Source of the DNA: Rhizobiaceae bacterium
Lineage (GTDB): Bacteria > Pseudomonadota > Alphaproteobacteria > Rhizobiales > Rhizobiaceae
DNA length: 64,000 nt
Assembly (NCBI GenBank): GCA_025698895.1
Contig: JAILWO010000001.1
Location: forward strand, 1,337,001 to 1,401,000
Direction: 5' to 3'
Below, one piece after another: positions 1-8,726 of this stretch. Positions within the stretch are counted from its first letter, which is position 1. Each line of letters begins with the position of its first letter. The notes beneath the pieces were generated by a model that had not been told where the DNA came from, ran no database searches, and worked only from the letters and a program-made list of their open reading frames with translations. A program made the position numbers and the translations under genes.

Positions 1-76
1 GTTCGCCCTGGACGATCAGAAGGAAGGCATGTCCGCCTTCGTCGAAAAGCGCTCGGCGAGCTTCTCCAACCGTTGA
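1..76 (+). CDS. 3' end of an enoyl-CoA hydratase-like gene (partial)
   Basis: Only the last 24 codons are in the window, ending in TGA at 74-76. The visible tail (DQKEGMSAFVEKRSASFSNR) resembles the C-terminus of enoyl-CoA hydratases of the crotonase family, where a final helix carries a phrase like 'EGMSAFVEKR'. A crotonase gene just upstream of rpsT is a common arrangement in rhizobia, which supports the call. The -35 box of the rpsT promoter overlaps its stop codon. The catalytic region lies outside the window, so the assignment rests on the tail and on synteny. Confidence 0.6.
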   Translation, partial: FALDDQKEGMSAFVEKRSASFSNR

Positions 77-101
77 CGTGCCATGGCGCCTCGACTATAA
101 G
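73..101 (+). promoter_or_regulatory. Sigma-70-type promoter of rpsT
   Basis: TTGACG at 73-78 and TATAAG at 96-101 are separated by exactly 17 bases, close to the housekeeping consensus. The predicted transcript would start near 108 and leave a leader of about 84 bases before rpsT. The -35 element overlaps the TGA stop of the upstream gene, so rpsT can be transcribed independently of it. Confidence 0.75.
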
Positions 102-191
102 CCGCCGACCCGTGGCGGCCATCCGGCCGCCCGATTGTTTTTGCCCGTCGCGTAGCGAGCCAGGGCCCGTCAGAGAGATAGAGAGACCCAG

Positions 192-458
192 ATGGCCAAT
201 ACGACCTCGGCCAAGAAGGCGACGCGCAAGATCGCGCGCCGGACTGCCGTTAACAAGTCGCGCCGCTCGCGCGTTCGCAATTTCGTTCGCAAGGTCGAGG
301 AGGCGCTGGCTTCCGGCGACAAGTCGGCGGCCGAGACGGCTCTTCGCGCCGCGCAGCCTGAACTGATGCGCGCCGCCACCAAGGGCGTGCTGCACCGCAA
401 CACGGCATCGCGCAAAGTCTCCCGTCTGGCCCAGCGCGTGAAGTCGCTCGACGCCTGA
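192..458 (+). CDS. rpsT: 30S ribosomal protein S20
   Basis: An 88-residue, strongly basic protein that binds 16S rRNA in the body of the small ribosomal subunit. It opens with [17 protein letters not shown] and has the lysine/arginine-rich helical composition and length usual for S20 in alphaproteobacteria. The start is set by a purine-rich stretch (AGAGAGATAGAGAG) just upstream of ATG. It is a monocistronic unit, with a near-consensus promoter at 73-101 and an intrinsic terminator at 493-521. The position before dnaA matches other Rhizobiales chromosomes. Confidence 0.97.
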   Translation: MANTTSAKKATRKIARRTAVNKSRRSRVRNFVRKVEEALASGDKSAAETALRAAQPELMRAATKGVLHRNTASRKVSRLAQRVKSLDA

Positions 459-492
459 TCCCGGGGCCATCCCGGTTGACCGTGGGGTATGT

Positions 493-521
493 AAAGCCCG
501 GCTCCTCGAGCCGGGCTTTTT
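493..521 (+). terminator. Intrinsic terminator after rpsT
   Basis: A perfect 12-bp stem (493-504 with 508-519, arm AAAGCCCGGCTC) closes a 3-base loop and runs into a T tract. This is a textbook rho-independent terminator and isolates rpsT from dnaA. Confidence 0.92.
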
Positions 522-1239
522 CATAGCCGGCGGATTGTCTTTGAACACCAATGGGTTGTCGCGACGGGCGTCGCCAGGGTGCCCGTGAATTTTGCCGGCA
601 TAGCTGCCGAAGGTCATCCCGGCCGGTCCAGATGAATTTTATGTGGTATTTTAGGCGTCACTGGTAATGCTGTAATTCCAATGGTTTGCCAAAGGTCATC
701 CACAGCTTGTTCAAGTCGCGTCACCGGCTTTGGGGAGAAGCCGATGTCAAGCAGATTCTTAGAATTTTTTTGTGCCGGGAGAGCGATGGTGAAGGCTTCG
801 GGAATTGTTTTGAATCGCAACGATTTAATCAGCCGGTATCCGATTCCGGGGTTTTGTCAAACCCTGATCGGGGCTCAATTCGCTAAGAATCCGTTAAGCT
901 CGCACTTGCCCAGTTCGGCCTGCTTTAGGTAGTGTCCTCTTATCGGAAGGGACGGGCCGGGCGGCTCGAAAACCTCACCTTCAATGGCAGGCCGAACGGC
1001 ACGGGTCAACCTGTGCACGGGATCGGTGTGCCTTGAGGTCGGGGCTTCCGACGAGGGCAGACGGGGGTCCTTTGGGAATATGGTTCGAGTGCTCCGGTCC
1101 GGTTGTTTCGCCGGCCGCCGGGATTGCTTGCGCCTATTTTCGGGGAGACGAAACGGACAGGGCGAGGCGCAAGCCGGAACGAGGACCGCGCCGACTTGGC
1201 AGGCGCGGATCCGGCAAACAGAGGAGCGGAACGACGAAG
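522..1239. other. Long non-coding leader upstream of dnaA
   Basis: About 720 bases separate the rpsT terminator from the dnaA start. The stretch from roughly 600 to 930 is visibly AT-richer than its surroundings, and no open frame in it has a convincing protein. It holds four GANTC sites (754-891) and one near-consensus DnaA box, TCATCCACA at 696-704, one mismatch from TTATCCACA. The phrase AAGGTCATCC occurs twice (near 610 and 692). It is most likely the dnaA promoter and regulatory region. I could not pick a clear -35/-10 pair, and a single box does not justify calling an origin. Confidence 0.6.
754..891. promoter_or_regulatory. Cluster of four GANTC (CcrM-type) methylation sites before dnaA
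   Basis: GATTC at 754-758, GAATC at 812-816, GATTC at 842-846 and GAATC at 887-891 lie within 138 bases. GANTC is the target of the cell-cycle adenine methyltransferase CcrM in alphaproteobacteria, and in Caulobacter the methylation state of such a site influences dnaA transcription. The sites are seen directly; a regulatory role here is inferred from that precedent. Confidence 0.5.
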
Positions 1240-2796
1240 ATGGAGAGCGGCATGGGCACGGAAGTCGCGGCGGGCTTCGGCTTCGGGGCAAATCCGGCAG
1301 GAGGGAATGCGGTGACAGGTGGCACGAGCGATGCGGAGCGGATCTTCGAGCGTGTCAGGACGCAACTGAAGGCCAAGCTCGGGACGGATGTCTATTCGAG
1401 CTGGTTCGGACGGATGAAGCTGGTCGACGCGGCCGGCGGCCAGGTCCGCATTTCCGTGCCCACCGCATTCCTGCGGCTTTGGATCAACGGCCACTATCTC
1501 GACACCATCACGGATCTCTGGCGCGCGGAGGATTCTTCTGTGCTGCGGGTGGAGTTCGTGGTGCGAAGCGCGGCTCGACTGAATGGCCAGGCGGCTCCTT
1601 CCGGCGCTGGCGAGCACGTCACGCGGCGCAAGCCTGTCCGCACGCCGATACCGGCTGCGGCCGGCTCGAACGAGATGAACCCGCGGCCTATGGGCGGCAC
1701 GAGGCGGGCGACGGCGCCCCTGGCCGACGCCATTCCGCGTTCGGGGGTGCTCGGATCGCCGCTCGATACCCGCTACACTTTCCAATCCTTCGTCGAAGGG
1801 GCGTCGAACCGCGTGGCCTTTGCCGCCGCGAGGGCCGTGGCGGAAGCCGGTCCGAATTCGGTGCGGTTCAACCCGCTTTTCATCCACGCGTCGGTGGGTC
1901 TGGGCAAGACGCATCTGCTTCAGGCGATCGCGGCGGAATCGCTGAAGGCGCATCCCAATTCACGGGTGCTCTATCTGACGGCCGAGTATTTCATGTGGCG
2001 CTTCGCCACCGCGATCCGCGACAATGACGCTCTCACGCTCAAGGAACAGCTGCGCGACATCGACCTGCTGATCATCGATGACATGCAGTTCCTGCAGGGC
2101 AAGTCGATCCAGCACGAGTTCTGCCACCTGATAAACCTGTTGCTCGACAGCGCGAGGCAGGTCGTGGTGGCGGCCGACCGTCCGGCGGCCGAACTGGAAT
2201 CACTGGAGCCACGCGTGCGCTCGCGCCTCAATGGCGGCGTGTCGCTGGAAATGCAGGCACCGGACTTCGCCATGCGGCTTTCCATGCTGGAACAGCGACT
2301 GGCGGCCGCGCGCGTCGACGACCCGTCGCTCGACATCCCGCGGCCGATCCTCGAGCACGTGGCCGGGATCGTGACCGGAAGCGGGCGGGAACTGGAGGGC
2401 GCGTTCAACCAGATCGTCTTCCGCCGGTCTTTCGAGCCGGATCTGACGATCGATCGGATCGATGAGCTTCTCGGTCGCATATACCGCGCGGGCGAGCCCA
2501 AGAGGGTCCGGATCGAGGACATCCAGCGTATCGTCTCCAGGCACTACAATGTCTCGAAGACCGAGCTTCTGTCCAATCGTCGTACCCGCACCATCGTCAA
2601 GCCGCGTCAGGTCGCAATGTATCTGGCCAAGGTGCTGACGCCGCGTTCGCTTCCGGAGATCGGCCGGCGTTTCGGGGGCCGCGATCATACCACGGTGCTG
2701 CACGCGGTGCGCAAGATCGAGGGCCTGACCTCCACCGACGCCACTCTGGCACAGGAACTCGAACTGCTTCGCAGGCTGATTGCCGACCAGGCCTGA
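1240..2796 (+). CDS. dnaA: Chromosomal replication initiator protein DnaA
   Basis: A 518-residue AAA+ ATPase that binds DnaA boxes and melts the replication origin. An N-terminal helicase-interaction domain is followed by a variable linker (about 95-165), a AAA+ core with Walker A GLGKTHL near residue 219 and Walker [10 protein letters not shown] near 276-284, and a C-terminal helix-turn-helix domain with the DnaA signature [15 protein letters not shown] near 480. The open frame extends to 1033, but the ATG at 1240 follows a GAGGAG ribosome-binding site and gives the usual family length; another ATG at 1252 is possible. dnaN and recF follow on the same strand. Confidence 0.97.
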   Translation: MESGMGTEVAAGFGFGANPAGGNAVTGGTSDAERIFERVRTQLKAKLGTDVYSSWFGRMKLVDAAGGQVRISVPTAFLRLWINGHYLDTITDLWRAEDSSVLRVEFVVRSAARLNGQAAPSGAGEHVTRRKPVRTPIPAAAGSNEMNPRPMGGTRRATAPLADAIPRSGVLGSPLDTRYTFQSFVEGASNRVAFAAARAVAEAGPNSVRFNPLFIHASVGLGKTHLLQAIAAESLKAHPNSRVLYLTAEYFMWRFATAIRDNDALTLKEQLRDIDLLIIDDMQFLQGKSIQHEFCHLINLLLDSARQVVVAADRPAAELESLEPRVRSRLNGGVSLEMQAPDFAMRLSMLEQRLAAARVDDPSLDIPRPILEHVAGIVTGSGRELEGAFNQIVFRRSFEPDLTIDRIDELLGRIYRAGEPKRVRIEDIQRIVSRHYNVSKTELLSNRRTRTIVKPRQVAMYLAKVLTPRSLPEIGRRFGGRDHTTVLHAVRKIEGLTSTDATLAQELELLRRLIADQA

Positions 2797-2860
2797 TCGC
2801 CTTGCGCACGGAATGGGGCGGCGCCCGGGATTGCCTTTGAGAGGCTTTTCCCCAGAAGCG

Positions 2861-2892
2861 CCCGCGACGGCCGGCGGGACCGGCGTCGCGGG
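2861..2892 (+). other. GC-rich hairpin between dnaA and dnaN
   Basis: Bases 2861-2868 (CCCGCGAC) pair with 2885-2892, and 2870-2874 pair with 2880-2884, leaving one bulged G and a 5-base loop: 13 pairs in all. No T tract follows, so it is not a classical terminator. It may stabilise the dnaA 3' end or attenuate read-through into dnaN. Confidence 0.45.
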
Positions 2893-3021
2893 CTTGCCTT
2901 CTGACCGGAAATCCTGTCATTTTGCCGCGATTCTCGAACCGTCCGGGGAGGTCGCCAAGCCGAGCAGGCCAACGCTTCCGCCTATCTGGACGAAGCACGC
3001 CAGCGAGCGGGATAGCCTGTC

Positions 3022-4140
3022 ATGCGAGTCACTCTGGAACGCTCGAACCTCCTGAAGTCGCTCAACCACGTTCACCGCGTGGTGGAACGGCGCAACACCA
3101 TTCCGATCCTCGGCAACGTGCTCTTGAGGGCGGATGGCGGCAGCCTGGAGATGAAGGCGACCGACCTCGATATCGAAGTCACCGAGGCTACACCGGCGCA
3201 GGTCGATCAGGCCGGCGCCACGACGGTGCCGGCGCACCTGCTCTACGACATCGTGCGCAAGCTCTCCGACGGCGCGGAGGTGATGCTCAAGCTCGACGAA
3301 ACCGGCAATGCGATGTCGATCATCTCCGGCCGGTCCTCGTTCCGGCTTCAGTGTCTGCCGCAATCCGACTTCCCCGAACTGACCGCCGGCTCCTTCTCCC
3401 ACATCTTCCGGCTCGACGCCGAGGACCTGAAGCAGCTCATCGACAAGACCCAGTTCGCGATCTCCACCGAGGAGACGCGCTACTATCTCAACGGCATCTT
3501 CCTCCACACGCTGGAGGCGGACGGCAAGCTCAAGCTTCGTTCCGTCGCGACGGACGGCCACCGCCTCGCCCGCGCCGAGATGGAAGCGCCGGCCGGATCG
3601 GAAGGCATGCCGGGCATCATCATCCCGCGCAAGACGGTGAACGAACTCCAGAAACTCGTCGACGTGGAGGACGTGAAGGTCGCCGTTGAACTGTCCGACA
3701 CCAAGATCCGCTTCACGATCGGTTCGGTCGTGCTGACCTCCAAGCTCATCGATGGGACCTTCCCCGACTACCAGCGTGTCATCCCGACCGGGAACGACAG
3801 GCCGCTGGTGCTGGACCGCCAGACCTTCGCCGCCGCGGTCGACCGCGTCTCGACGATCTCGTCCGAACGCGGGCGGGCGGTGAAGCTCGCCATCGCAGAC
3901 GGCCAGGTCGTGCTGACGGTGAACAATCCCGATTCCGGCAGCGCGACCGAGGAGGTGGCGGCCGACTACGATTCCGAGGCGATCGAGATCGGCTTCAACG
4001 CCCGCTACCTGCTCGACGTGACGGCTCAGCTTTCCGGCGATTCGGCACGCTTCATGCTGGCCGATGCCGGCTCGCCGACGCTGATTCAGGATCCGGCCGA
4101 CGATCAGGCGCTCTACGTGCTGATGCCGATGCGGGTGTGA
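3022..4140 (+). CDS. dnaN: DNA polymerase III sliding clamp, beta subunit
   Basis: A 372-residue protein forming the ring-shaped dimer that tethers polymerase III to DNA. It begins MRVTLERSNLLKSLNHVHRV, carries the conserved early phrase 'VVERRNTIPILGNV', and ends with the usual hydrophobic clamp C-terminus ALYVLMPMRV. Its length matches the family (about 370) and fits three repeated clamp domains. The start follows a GAGCGGGA-like ribosome-binding site. It lies 225 bases after dnaA and 13 bases before recF, so dnaN and recF are probably co-transcribed. Confidence 0.98.
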   Translation: MRVTLERSNLLKSLNHVHRVVERRNTIPILGNVLLRADGGSLEMKATDLDIEVTEATPAQVDQAGATTVPAHLLYDIVRKLSDGAEVMLKLDETGNAMSIISGRSSFRLQCLPQSDFPELTAGSFSHIFRLDAEDLKQLIDKTQFAISTEETRYYLNGIFLHTLEADGKLKLRSVATDGHRLARAEMEAPAGSEGMPGIIIPRKTVNELQKLVDVEDVKVAVELSDTKIRFTIGSVVLTSKLIDGTFPDYQRVIPTGNDRPLVLDRQTFAAAVDRVSTISSERGRAVKLAIADGQVVLTVNNPDSGSATEEVAADYDSEAIEIGFNARYLLDVTAQLSGDSARFMLADAGSPTLIQDPADDQALYVLMPMRV

Positions 4141-4153
4141 CCCCGCGACCCGC

Positions 4154-5317
4154 GTGACGCAGCAGCGCGAACGAAGACCCACGCCACGCGTCAGCCTGCG
4201 GCGTCTCGATCTCGTTGATTTCCGCAACTATGCTGCGCTGTCGGCCGAATTCCATTCCGGCCACGTCGTCCTGACCGGCCAGAACGGGGCCGGCAAGACC
4301 AATCTTCTGGAAGCGATCTCCCTGCTTTCCCCCGGGCGTGGACTGCGCCGGGCCACGCTGGCGGAGATGAGGCGAGTGGAGGGCGGAGCCGGATTTGCCG
4401 TCCATGCGACCGTGGAAGGGCCGCTCGGCGCCGTCGAGATCGGCACCGGGACGTTGGGCGCACCGCAAGGCGCCGAGACGCAGCGCAAGGTGAGGATCAA
4501 CGCCGCGCCGGCGAAATCGGCTGACGACCTGCTGGAATGGCTGCGCGTCATGTGGATCACGCCGGCGATGGATGGCCTCTTCACGGGACCGGGCGGGGAC
4601 CGTCGCCGTTTCCTGGACCGGCTCGTGCTCACCATCGACGCCGATCACGGCCGGCGCGCGCTGGACTATGAAAGGGCCATGCGCGGGCGCAACCGGCTGT
4701 TGGCCGAGGACAGGCGCGACGACGGCTGGCTTTCGGCGATCGAGGCGCGCATGGCCGAAACCGGCGTCGCGATGGCGGCCGCGCGCGCCGAGATCGCCCG
4801 GCTTTTGCGCGCCACCATCGAGGCCCTGCCCGACGACAGCCCGTTTCCGAACGCGATCCTGTCGCTGGACGGCGAGCTTGAAGCGCGGCTGGGTGACGGC
4901 GTGGCCGCCGTGGACCTCGAGGAAGAGTTTCGCACCGGGTTGGCCCGCCACCGCGCGCGTGACGCGGCTGCCGGGCGCGCGATCGATGGCCCACATCGCA
5001 CCGACCTTGCCGTGCGCCACGCGCCCAAGGACATGCCAGCGGCCGTCTGTTCGACCGGCGAGCAGAAGGCGCTTCTGGTCGGGCTGGTCCTGGCTCATGC
5101 GAGACTGACGGCAGAGATCGCCGGAATGGCGCCGATCCTGCTGCTCGACGAGATAGCGGCCCATTTCGACGAAGGTCGCCGCGCGGCGCTGTTCGACATT
5201 CTCGACGGACTCGGCGGACAGGCCTTCATGACCGGGACCGAGCGCGGCCTGTTTTCCGCGCTCGAAGGCCGGGCGCTGTTCCTGGCGATCGCCGATGGCG
5301 GCATCGTGGCGACCTGA
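4154..5317 (+). CDS. recF: DNA replication and repair protein RecF
   Basis: A 387-residue SMC-like ATPase that helps load RecA at single-strand gaps together with RecO and RecR; recR is also in this window. Walker A GQNGAGKTNLLEA lies near residue 42, the ABC-type signature STGEQKALLVGL near 302, and Walker B ILLLDEIAAHFDE near 329. The start is GTG, 13 bases after dnaN, which is typical of the dnaN-recF pair. The C-terminus reaches the stop at 5317, just before the moeB start. Confidence 0.96.
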   Translation: MTQQRERRPTPRVSLRRLDLVDFRNYAALSAEFHSGHVVLTGQNGAGKTNLLEAISLLSPGRGLRRATLAEMRRVEGGAGFAVHATVEGPLGAVEIGTGTLGAPQGAETQRKVRINAAPAKSADDLLEWLRVMWITPAMDGLFTGPGGDRRRFLDRLVLTIDADHGRRALDYERAMRGRNRLLAEDRRDDGWLSAIEARMAETGVAMAAARAEIARLLRATIEALPDDSPFPNAILSLDGELEARLGDGVAAVDLEEEFRTGLARHRARDAAAGRAIDGPHRTDLAVRHAPKDMPAAVCSTGEQKALLVGLVLAHARLTAEIAGMAPILLLDEIAAHFDEGRRAALFDILDGLGGQAFMTGTERGLFSALEGRALFLAIADGGIVAT

Positions 5318-5348
5318 CAAGAACGCCGCGAGCGCTTATCTTCGGCCC

Positions 5349-6119
5349 ATGAACGCCGTCGATCCGCCCCCGCTGTCAGCCGAGGAACTCGAGCGCTATG
5401 CGCGCCACATCGTGCTGCCCGAGCTGGGCGGCGCGGGCCAGCAGAAGCTGAAACGCGCAAGCGTGCTTGTCATCGGCGCAGGCGGACTTGGAGCGCCGGT
5501 GCTTCTCTATCTCGCTGCCGCGGGCGTGGGGCGTCTCGGCATCGTCGACGACGACACCGTCTCCCTGTCCAACCTCCAGCGCCAGATCATCCATGCCACG
5601 TCTGCCGTCGGCATGGCCAAGGGGGAGAGCGCGGCAAAGGCTATCCGTCGCGTGAACGATAACGTTCGTACTTGCTTACACAATCTTCGTATGGACGCGG
5701 GCAATGCCCTGGCCCTGGTCCGCGGGTATGACCTTGTCGTGGACGGCTCCGACAATTTCACCACGCGCTTTGCCGTCGCCGATGCATGCGCGGCCGAGAG
5801 ACGGCCGCTGGTGACCGCCGCCGTGGGACGCTTCGACGGGTCGATCACGGTTCTCAAGCCGTGGGAGAGCGACCGGGAAGGCCGCTCCAATCCGACCTAT
5901 CGTGATCTTTTCCCCGGGCCTCCGCCGGACGGCCTCGTGCCGAGCTGCGCCGAAGCAGGCATTCTCGGCGCGCTGACGGGCGTGCTGGGCACCTTGCAGG
6001 CCATGGAAGTAATCAAGCTGATCACCGGGATCGGCGAACCGCTGGTCGGTCGGCTGCTGCTCTACGATGCGCTGGCCGCGCGCTTCGAGACGATATCCTA
6101 CCGCCGGCGCGACGGTTAG
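5349..6119 (+). CDS. moeB: MoeB/ThiF-family molybdopterin-synthase adenylyltransferase
   Basis: A 256-residue E1-like enzyme expected to adenylate the C-terminal glycine of a small sulfur carrier (MoaD or ThiS). The nucleotide-binding glycine-rich motif GAGGLG is near residue 43, followed by the family's DDDTVSLSNLQRQ, with a 'SCAEAG' helix near 200 and 'LQAMEVIKLITG' after it. The classical MoeB zinc ligands (two CxxC pairs) are absent: NPTYRDLFP stands where zinc-binding members have a CxxC. The ATG at 5349 was chosen because the upstream extension overlaps recF. The stop abuts the next ATG, so it is co-transcribed with the aconitase-X genes. ThiF or another carrier system remains possible. 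Confidence 0.85.
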   Translation: MNAVDPPPLSAEELERYARHIVLPELGGAGQQKLKRASVLVIGAGGLGAPVLLYLAAAGVGRLGIVDDDTVSLSNLQRQIIHATSAVGMAKGESAAKAIRRVNDNVRTCLHNLRMDAGNALALVRGYDLVVDGSDNFTTRFAVADACAAERRPLVTAAVGRFDGSITVLKPWESDREGRSNPTYRDLFPGPPPDGLVPSCAEAGILGALTGVLGTLQAMEVIKLITGIGEPLVGRLLLYDALAARFETISYRRRDG

Positions 6120-7370
6120 ATGGCGCTGGTTCTCGATGACGGGGAGCGACGACTGCTCGACGGGGGCGCGGGCGCGGCGATGGCGATGCGCATCGTGGTC
6201 GATGCCGCGCGCCTGCTCGGCGCGGAGCGGCTGGTGCCGATCGCGTCCGCCCATATCGACGGTGCGCTCTATCACGGGGATTCCGGCACACTGTTCGCCG
6301 AGAGGCTTGTTGCCGGTGGTGCACGGGTCTCGGTGAGGGCGACGCTCAATGTCGGGGCGCTGGATCTGACGGGGTGCTCAAGCGTAAGACTTGACAAACG
6401 CAAGAGCGTGATGGCGCGGCGCATGATGACGGCCTATCGCGCGCTTGGCTGCGAGACGAGCTGGACATGCGCGCCGTACCAGGCCACGCACCGCCCGGCT
6501 TTCGGGACCGACGTCGCCTGGGGTGAGTCCAACGCGGTCGCCTTCTGCAATTCGGTGCTCGGAGCGCGCACCAACCGCTATGGCGACTTCCTCGACATAG
6601 CCTGCGCGATAACGGGGCGCGCGCCGCTGACCGGGCTGCACCTTGCGCAAAACCGCCTGGCGACGGTTCTCGTCGACCTGTCGGGCCTGCCCGCCGGGTT
6701 CCTCGCCTCCGACATCGCGTGGCCCGTGCTCGGCAGCCTCTACGGCCGCCTCGTCGGCAACGCCGTCGGCGTCGTGACCGGGATCGGCGTCCGTCCGGGC
6801 GAGGACGCGCTGAAGGCGTTCGGCGCCGCGGCGGCCTCGACCGGGGCCGTCGGCCTGTTCCACATGGCGGGGGTCACGCCGGAAGCCCCGACCGTGGCCG
6901 CCGCGTTGGGACACCTGCCGCCCCGCGAGACGATCCGTGTAACCGAGGAGATGGTCCGCGACGCTCAGTCACGGCTTTCGACAGCCGAACGGCCCGACCG
7001 GGTCGACGCGGTCGCGATCGGCAGCCCGCATCTGTCGGCTGGCGAATTCGAGACCCTGGACCGCCTGATCGCGGGACGCCGATTGTCGGTCCCACTCTAT
7101 GCCTGCACGGGCCGGCACGCACTGGGCGCGATCGACGCGTCGGGAATGCGCAAGCGGCTGGAGGCAGCGGGCGTGACGATCGTTGCCGATACCTGTGTCG
7201 TTGTCACCCCGATCCTGGCGGAAGCCCCGGGCGGGGTCCTGATGACGAATTCGGGAAAGTTCGCCCATTACGCGCCGGGCAATACCGGCTATGCGGTGCT
7301 GTTCGGGTCGCTCGCCGAATGCGTGGAAAGCGCGGTGACGGGCCGTCCGGCGATCGGGGCGCCGTCATGA
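6120..7370 (+). CDS. Aconitase X (AcnX) catalytic large subunit, DUF521 family
   Basis: A 416-residue iron-sulfur dehydratase-type subunit. Its phrases ALYHGDSGTLFAERL, a cysteine motif LTGCSS near 86, SWTCAPY near 117 and AFCNSVLGARTNR near 145 match the AcnX catalytic domain, where cysteines hold an Fe-S cluster. Characterised AcnX enzymes include cis-3-hydroxy-L-proline dehydratase and archaeal phosphomevalonate dehydratase; the first is more plausible in a proteobacterium. The ATG directly abuts the moeB stop, and the stop overlaps the small-subunit start by four bases. The substrate is not determined by the sequence alone. Confidence 0.85.
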   Translation: MALVLDDGERRLLDGGAGAAMAMRIVVDAARLLGAERLVPIASAHIDGALYHGDSGTLFAERLVAGGARVSVRATLNVGALDLTGCSSVRLDKRKSVMARRMMTAYRALGCETSWTCAPYQATHRPAFGTDVAWGESNAVAFCNSVLGARTNRYGDFLDIACAITGRAPLTGLHLAQNRLATVLVDLSGLPAGFLASDIAWPVLGSLYGRLVGNAVGVVTGIGVRPGEDALKAFGAAAASTGAVGLFHMAGVTPEAPTVAAALGHLPPRETIRVTEEMVRDAQSRLSTAERPDRVDAVAIGSPHLSAGEFETLDRLIAGRRLSVPLYACTGRHALGAIDASGMRKRLEAAGVTIVADTCVVVTPILAEAPGGVLMTNSGKFAHYAPGNTGYAVLFGSLAECVESAVTGRPAIGAPS

Positions 7371-7783
7371 CGGGCCGCCGCTGCGACATCCTCGTTCCCG
7401 GCGAGCCGGGCGGGGGCACCGCGCTGGTGCTCGACGCGCCGATCAGCTTCTGGGGTGGGGTCGATCCCGAAAACGGTGTGATCGCGGATGTGCGCCATCC
7501 TCAACACGGATGTTGCATCGCGGGATCGGTGCTCTTCCTGTCGGGCACGATCGGCTCGTCGTCGGCGTCGTCCGTCCTGCTGGAACTGGTGCGCAACGGC
7601 AAGGCGCCGGCTGCGCTCGTGCTTCACGAGCCGGACGCGATCCTGCTGCTTGGGCTGATCGTGGCGCGCGAGATGGGTTGGCCGCCCCCGATCGCGATCA
7701 GGCTGAACCGCGAGCACTTTTCCGACTATTGCAACGCCAGAGTGAACGTGAGCCGCGATGGCGTCGTCGAACTCACCCGATGA
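7367..7783 (+). CDS. Aconitase X swivel-domain small subunit, DUF126 family
   Basis: A 138-residue protein matching the swivel domain that caps the active site of two-subunit AcnX dehydratases. The conserved loop is visible as GTIGSSSASSVLLEL near residue 60, with 'ISFWGGVDPENGVI' before it. Its ATG overlaps the large-subunit TGA (ATGA), which indicates translational coupling and equal stoichiometry. It ends only six bases from the convergent TadD-like gene. Confidence 0.85.
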   Translation: MTGRRCDILVPGEPGGGTALVLDAPISFWGGVDPENGVIADVRHPQHGCCIAGSVLFLSGTIGSSSASSVLLELVRNGKAPAALVLHEPDAILLLGLIVAREMGWPPPIAIRLNREHFSDYCNARVNVSRDGVVELTR

Positions 7784-7789
7784 GACCGG

Positions 7790-8599
7790 TCAGTTGGTGT
7801 TGTTCTCTTTCTCTTCGTCGGAAAGCTGTTGCCAGGCGTTCTGCTGTGACAGCATCTGGCGAAGATACTGGACATTGGCCTGCGCCTGATCCGGCGAGAG
7901 TTCCGCCGAGGCGATCCGCTCGGCTTCCTCGAAACGTCCCTGCAAGCCGACCACGAGGGCCAGGTTCTGCCTTACGCGGCTGTCGGCGCCGGGCTGCTCG
8001 CTCGCCTTGCGCATATGGATCTCGGCGGTCTTGAGGTCGCCCTCCAGAAGATAGGACATGCCGAGATTGGACAGGATCGACGGCTCGTTCGGCCGCAGGT
8101 CCAGCGCCTTGCGGAAAAGAACGCGTGCCTGGTCCCGCTCGCCCATCTGGTCCAGTATGGCGCCTTCGGCCGAGACCAGCTTCCAGTCAGGATATTCCGG
8201 CGTCTGCGCCCGACGAACCGCATCCAGCGCGGGCTCGAACTCGCCGACCGAGGCCAGCGCCTTGCCATAGGCCGACAGGACCTGACGCTCCTTGGGATGG
8301 TCGATCGTCAGCTTGCGCATGACGGCGAGCGCCTGATCGTTGCGTCCGCTCATGCCGAGCGCGCTCGCATAGGACATCGCGGCGGGAATATTCTTGGGAT
8401 CTTTCGCGTAGGCCTGGCCCAGGCGTTCTGTGGCCGCGCCAAGCTCCCCCGAAGACATCTGCGATATCGGCTCGCCGCCGCTCCGGTTGATCGAGCCGGT
8501 GGTGAGTTGCTTGTTGGCGCATCCTGAGACAGCCACCGCTGCGCCCAGAAGGGCTACCGTCAGAAGGGATCGGGAGGAAAACCGGCTCGACGCCATCAT
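7790..8599 (-). CDS. TadD-like tetratricopeptide lipoprotein
   Basis: An approximately 269-residue lipoprotein. A short hydrophobic signal ends in the lipobox VSGC near residue 27, followed by about five helical TPR-like repeats (for example 'QALAVMRKLTIDHP', 'ARVLFRKALDLRPNEPSILSNLGMSYL') and a glutamate-rich tail. This matches TadD, the outer-membrane-associated TPR protein of Flp/Tad pilus systems, although no other tad gene is near. GGAG lies four bases before ATG 8599 and seven before the adjacent ATG 8596, so either may be used; a TTG at 8620 is also open. Confidence 0.75.
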   Translation of the reverse strand: MMASSRFSSRSLLTVALLGAAVAVSGCANKQLTTGSINRSGGEPISQMSSGELGAATERLGQAYAKDPKNIPAAMSYASALGMSGRNDQALAVMRKLTIDHPKERQVLSAYGKALASVGEFEPALDAVRRAQTPEYPDWKLVSAEGAILDQMGERDQARVLFRKALDLRPNEPSILSNLGMSYLLEGDLKTAEIHMRKASEQPGADSRVRQNLALVVGLQGRFEEAERIASAELSPDQAQANVQYLRQMLSQQNAWQQLSDEEKENNTN

Positions 8600-8726
8600 G
8601 TCGCTCCGCTTGCAGGACAAACCAGTGGAAGGCCGTGACCTTCCCCGATCGAGGAATATTCTGTTAACCCTAATGGATGGTTAAGGTGCGTGGCGCCGAA
8701 ACCTCCCCCATCAATGGAAGAACCGC

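Noticed and set aside
614-820. 68-residue open frame on the minus strand in the dnaA leader
   Set aside because: It lies in AT-rich regulatory DNA, has no ribosome-binding site and no recognisable protein character.
522-1239. Chromosomal replication origin (oriC) in the dnaA leader
   Set aside because: Only one imperfect DnaA box (696-704) and no repeated boxes or IHF-like sites are visible. In several rhizobia the origin lies elsewhere, near hemE, so dnaA alone does not mark it.
2917-5320. Long antisense open frames opposite dnaN and recF (436 and 422 residues)
   Set aside because: GC-rich codon bias creates long antisense frames. The sense proteins are unmistakable, and the antisense products are Arg/His-rich without domains.
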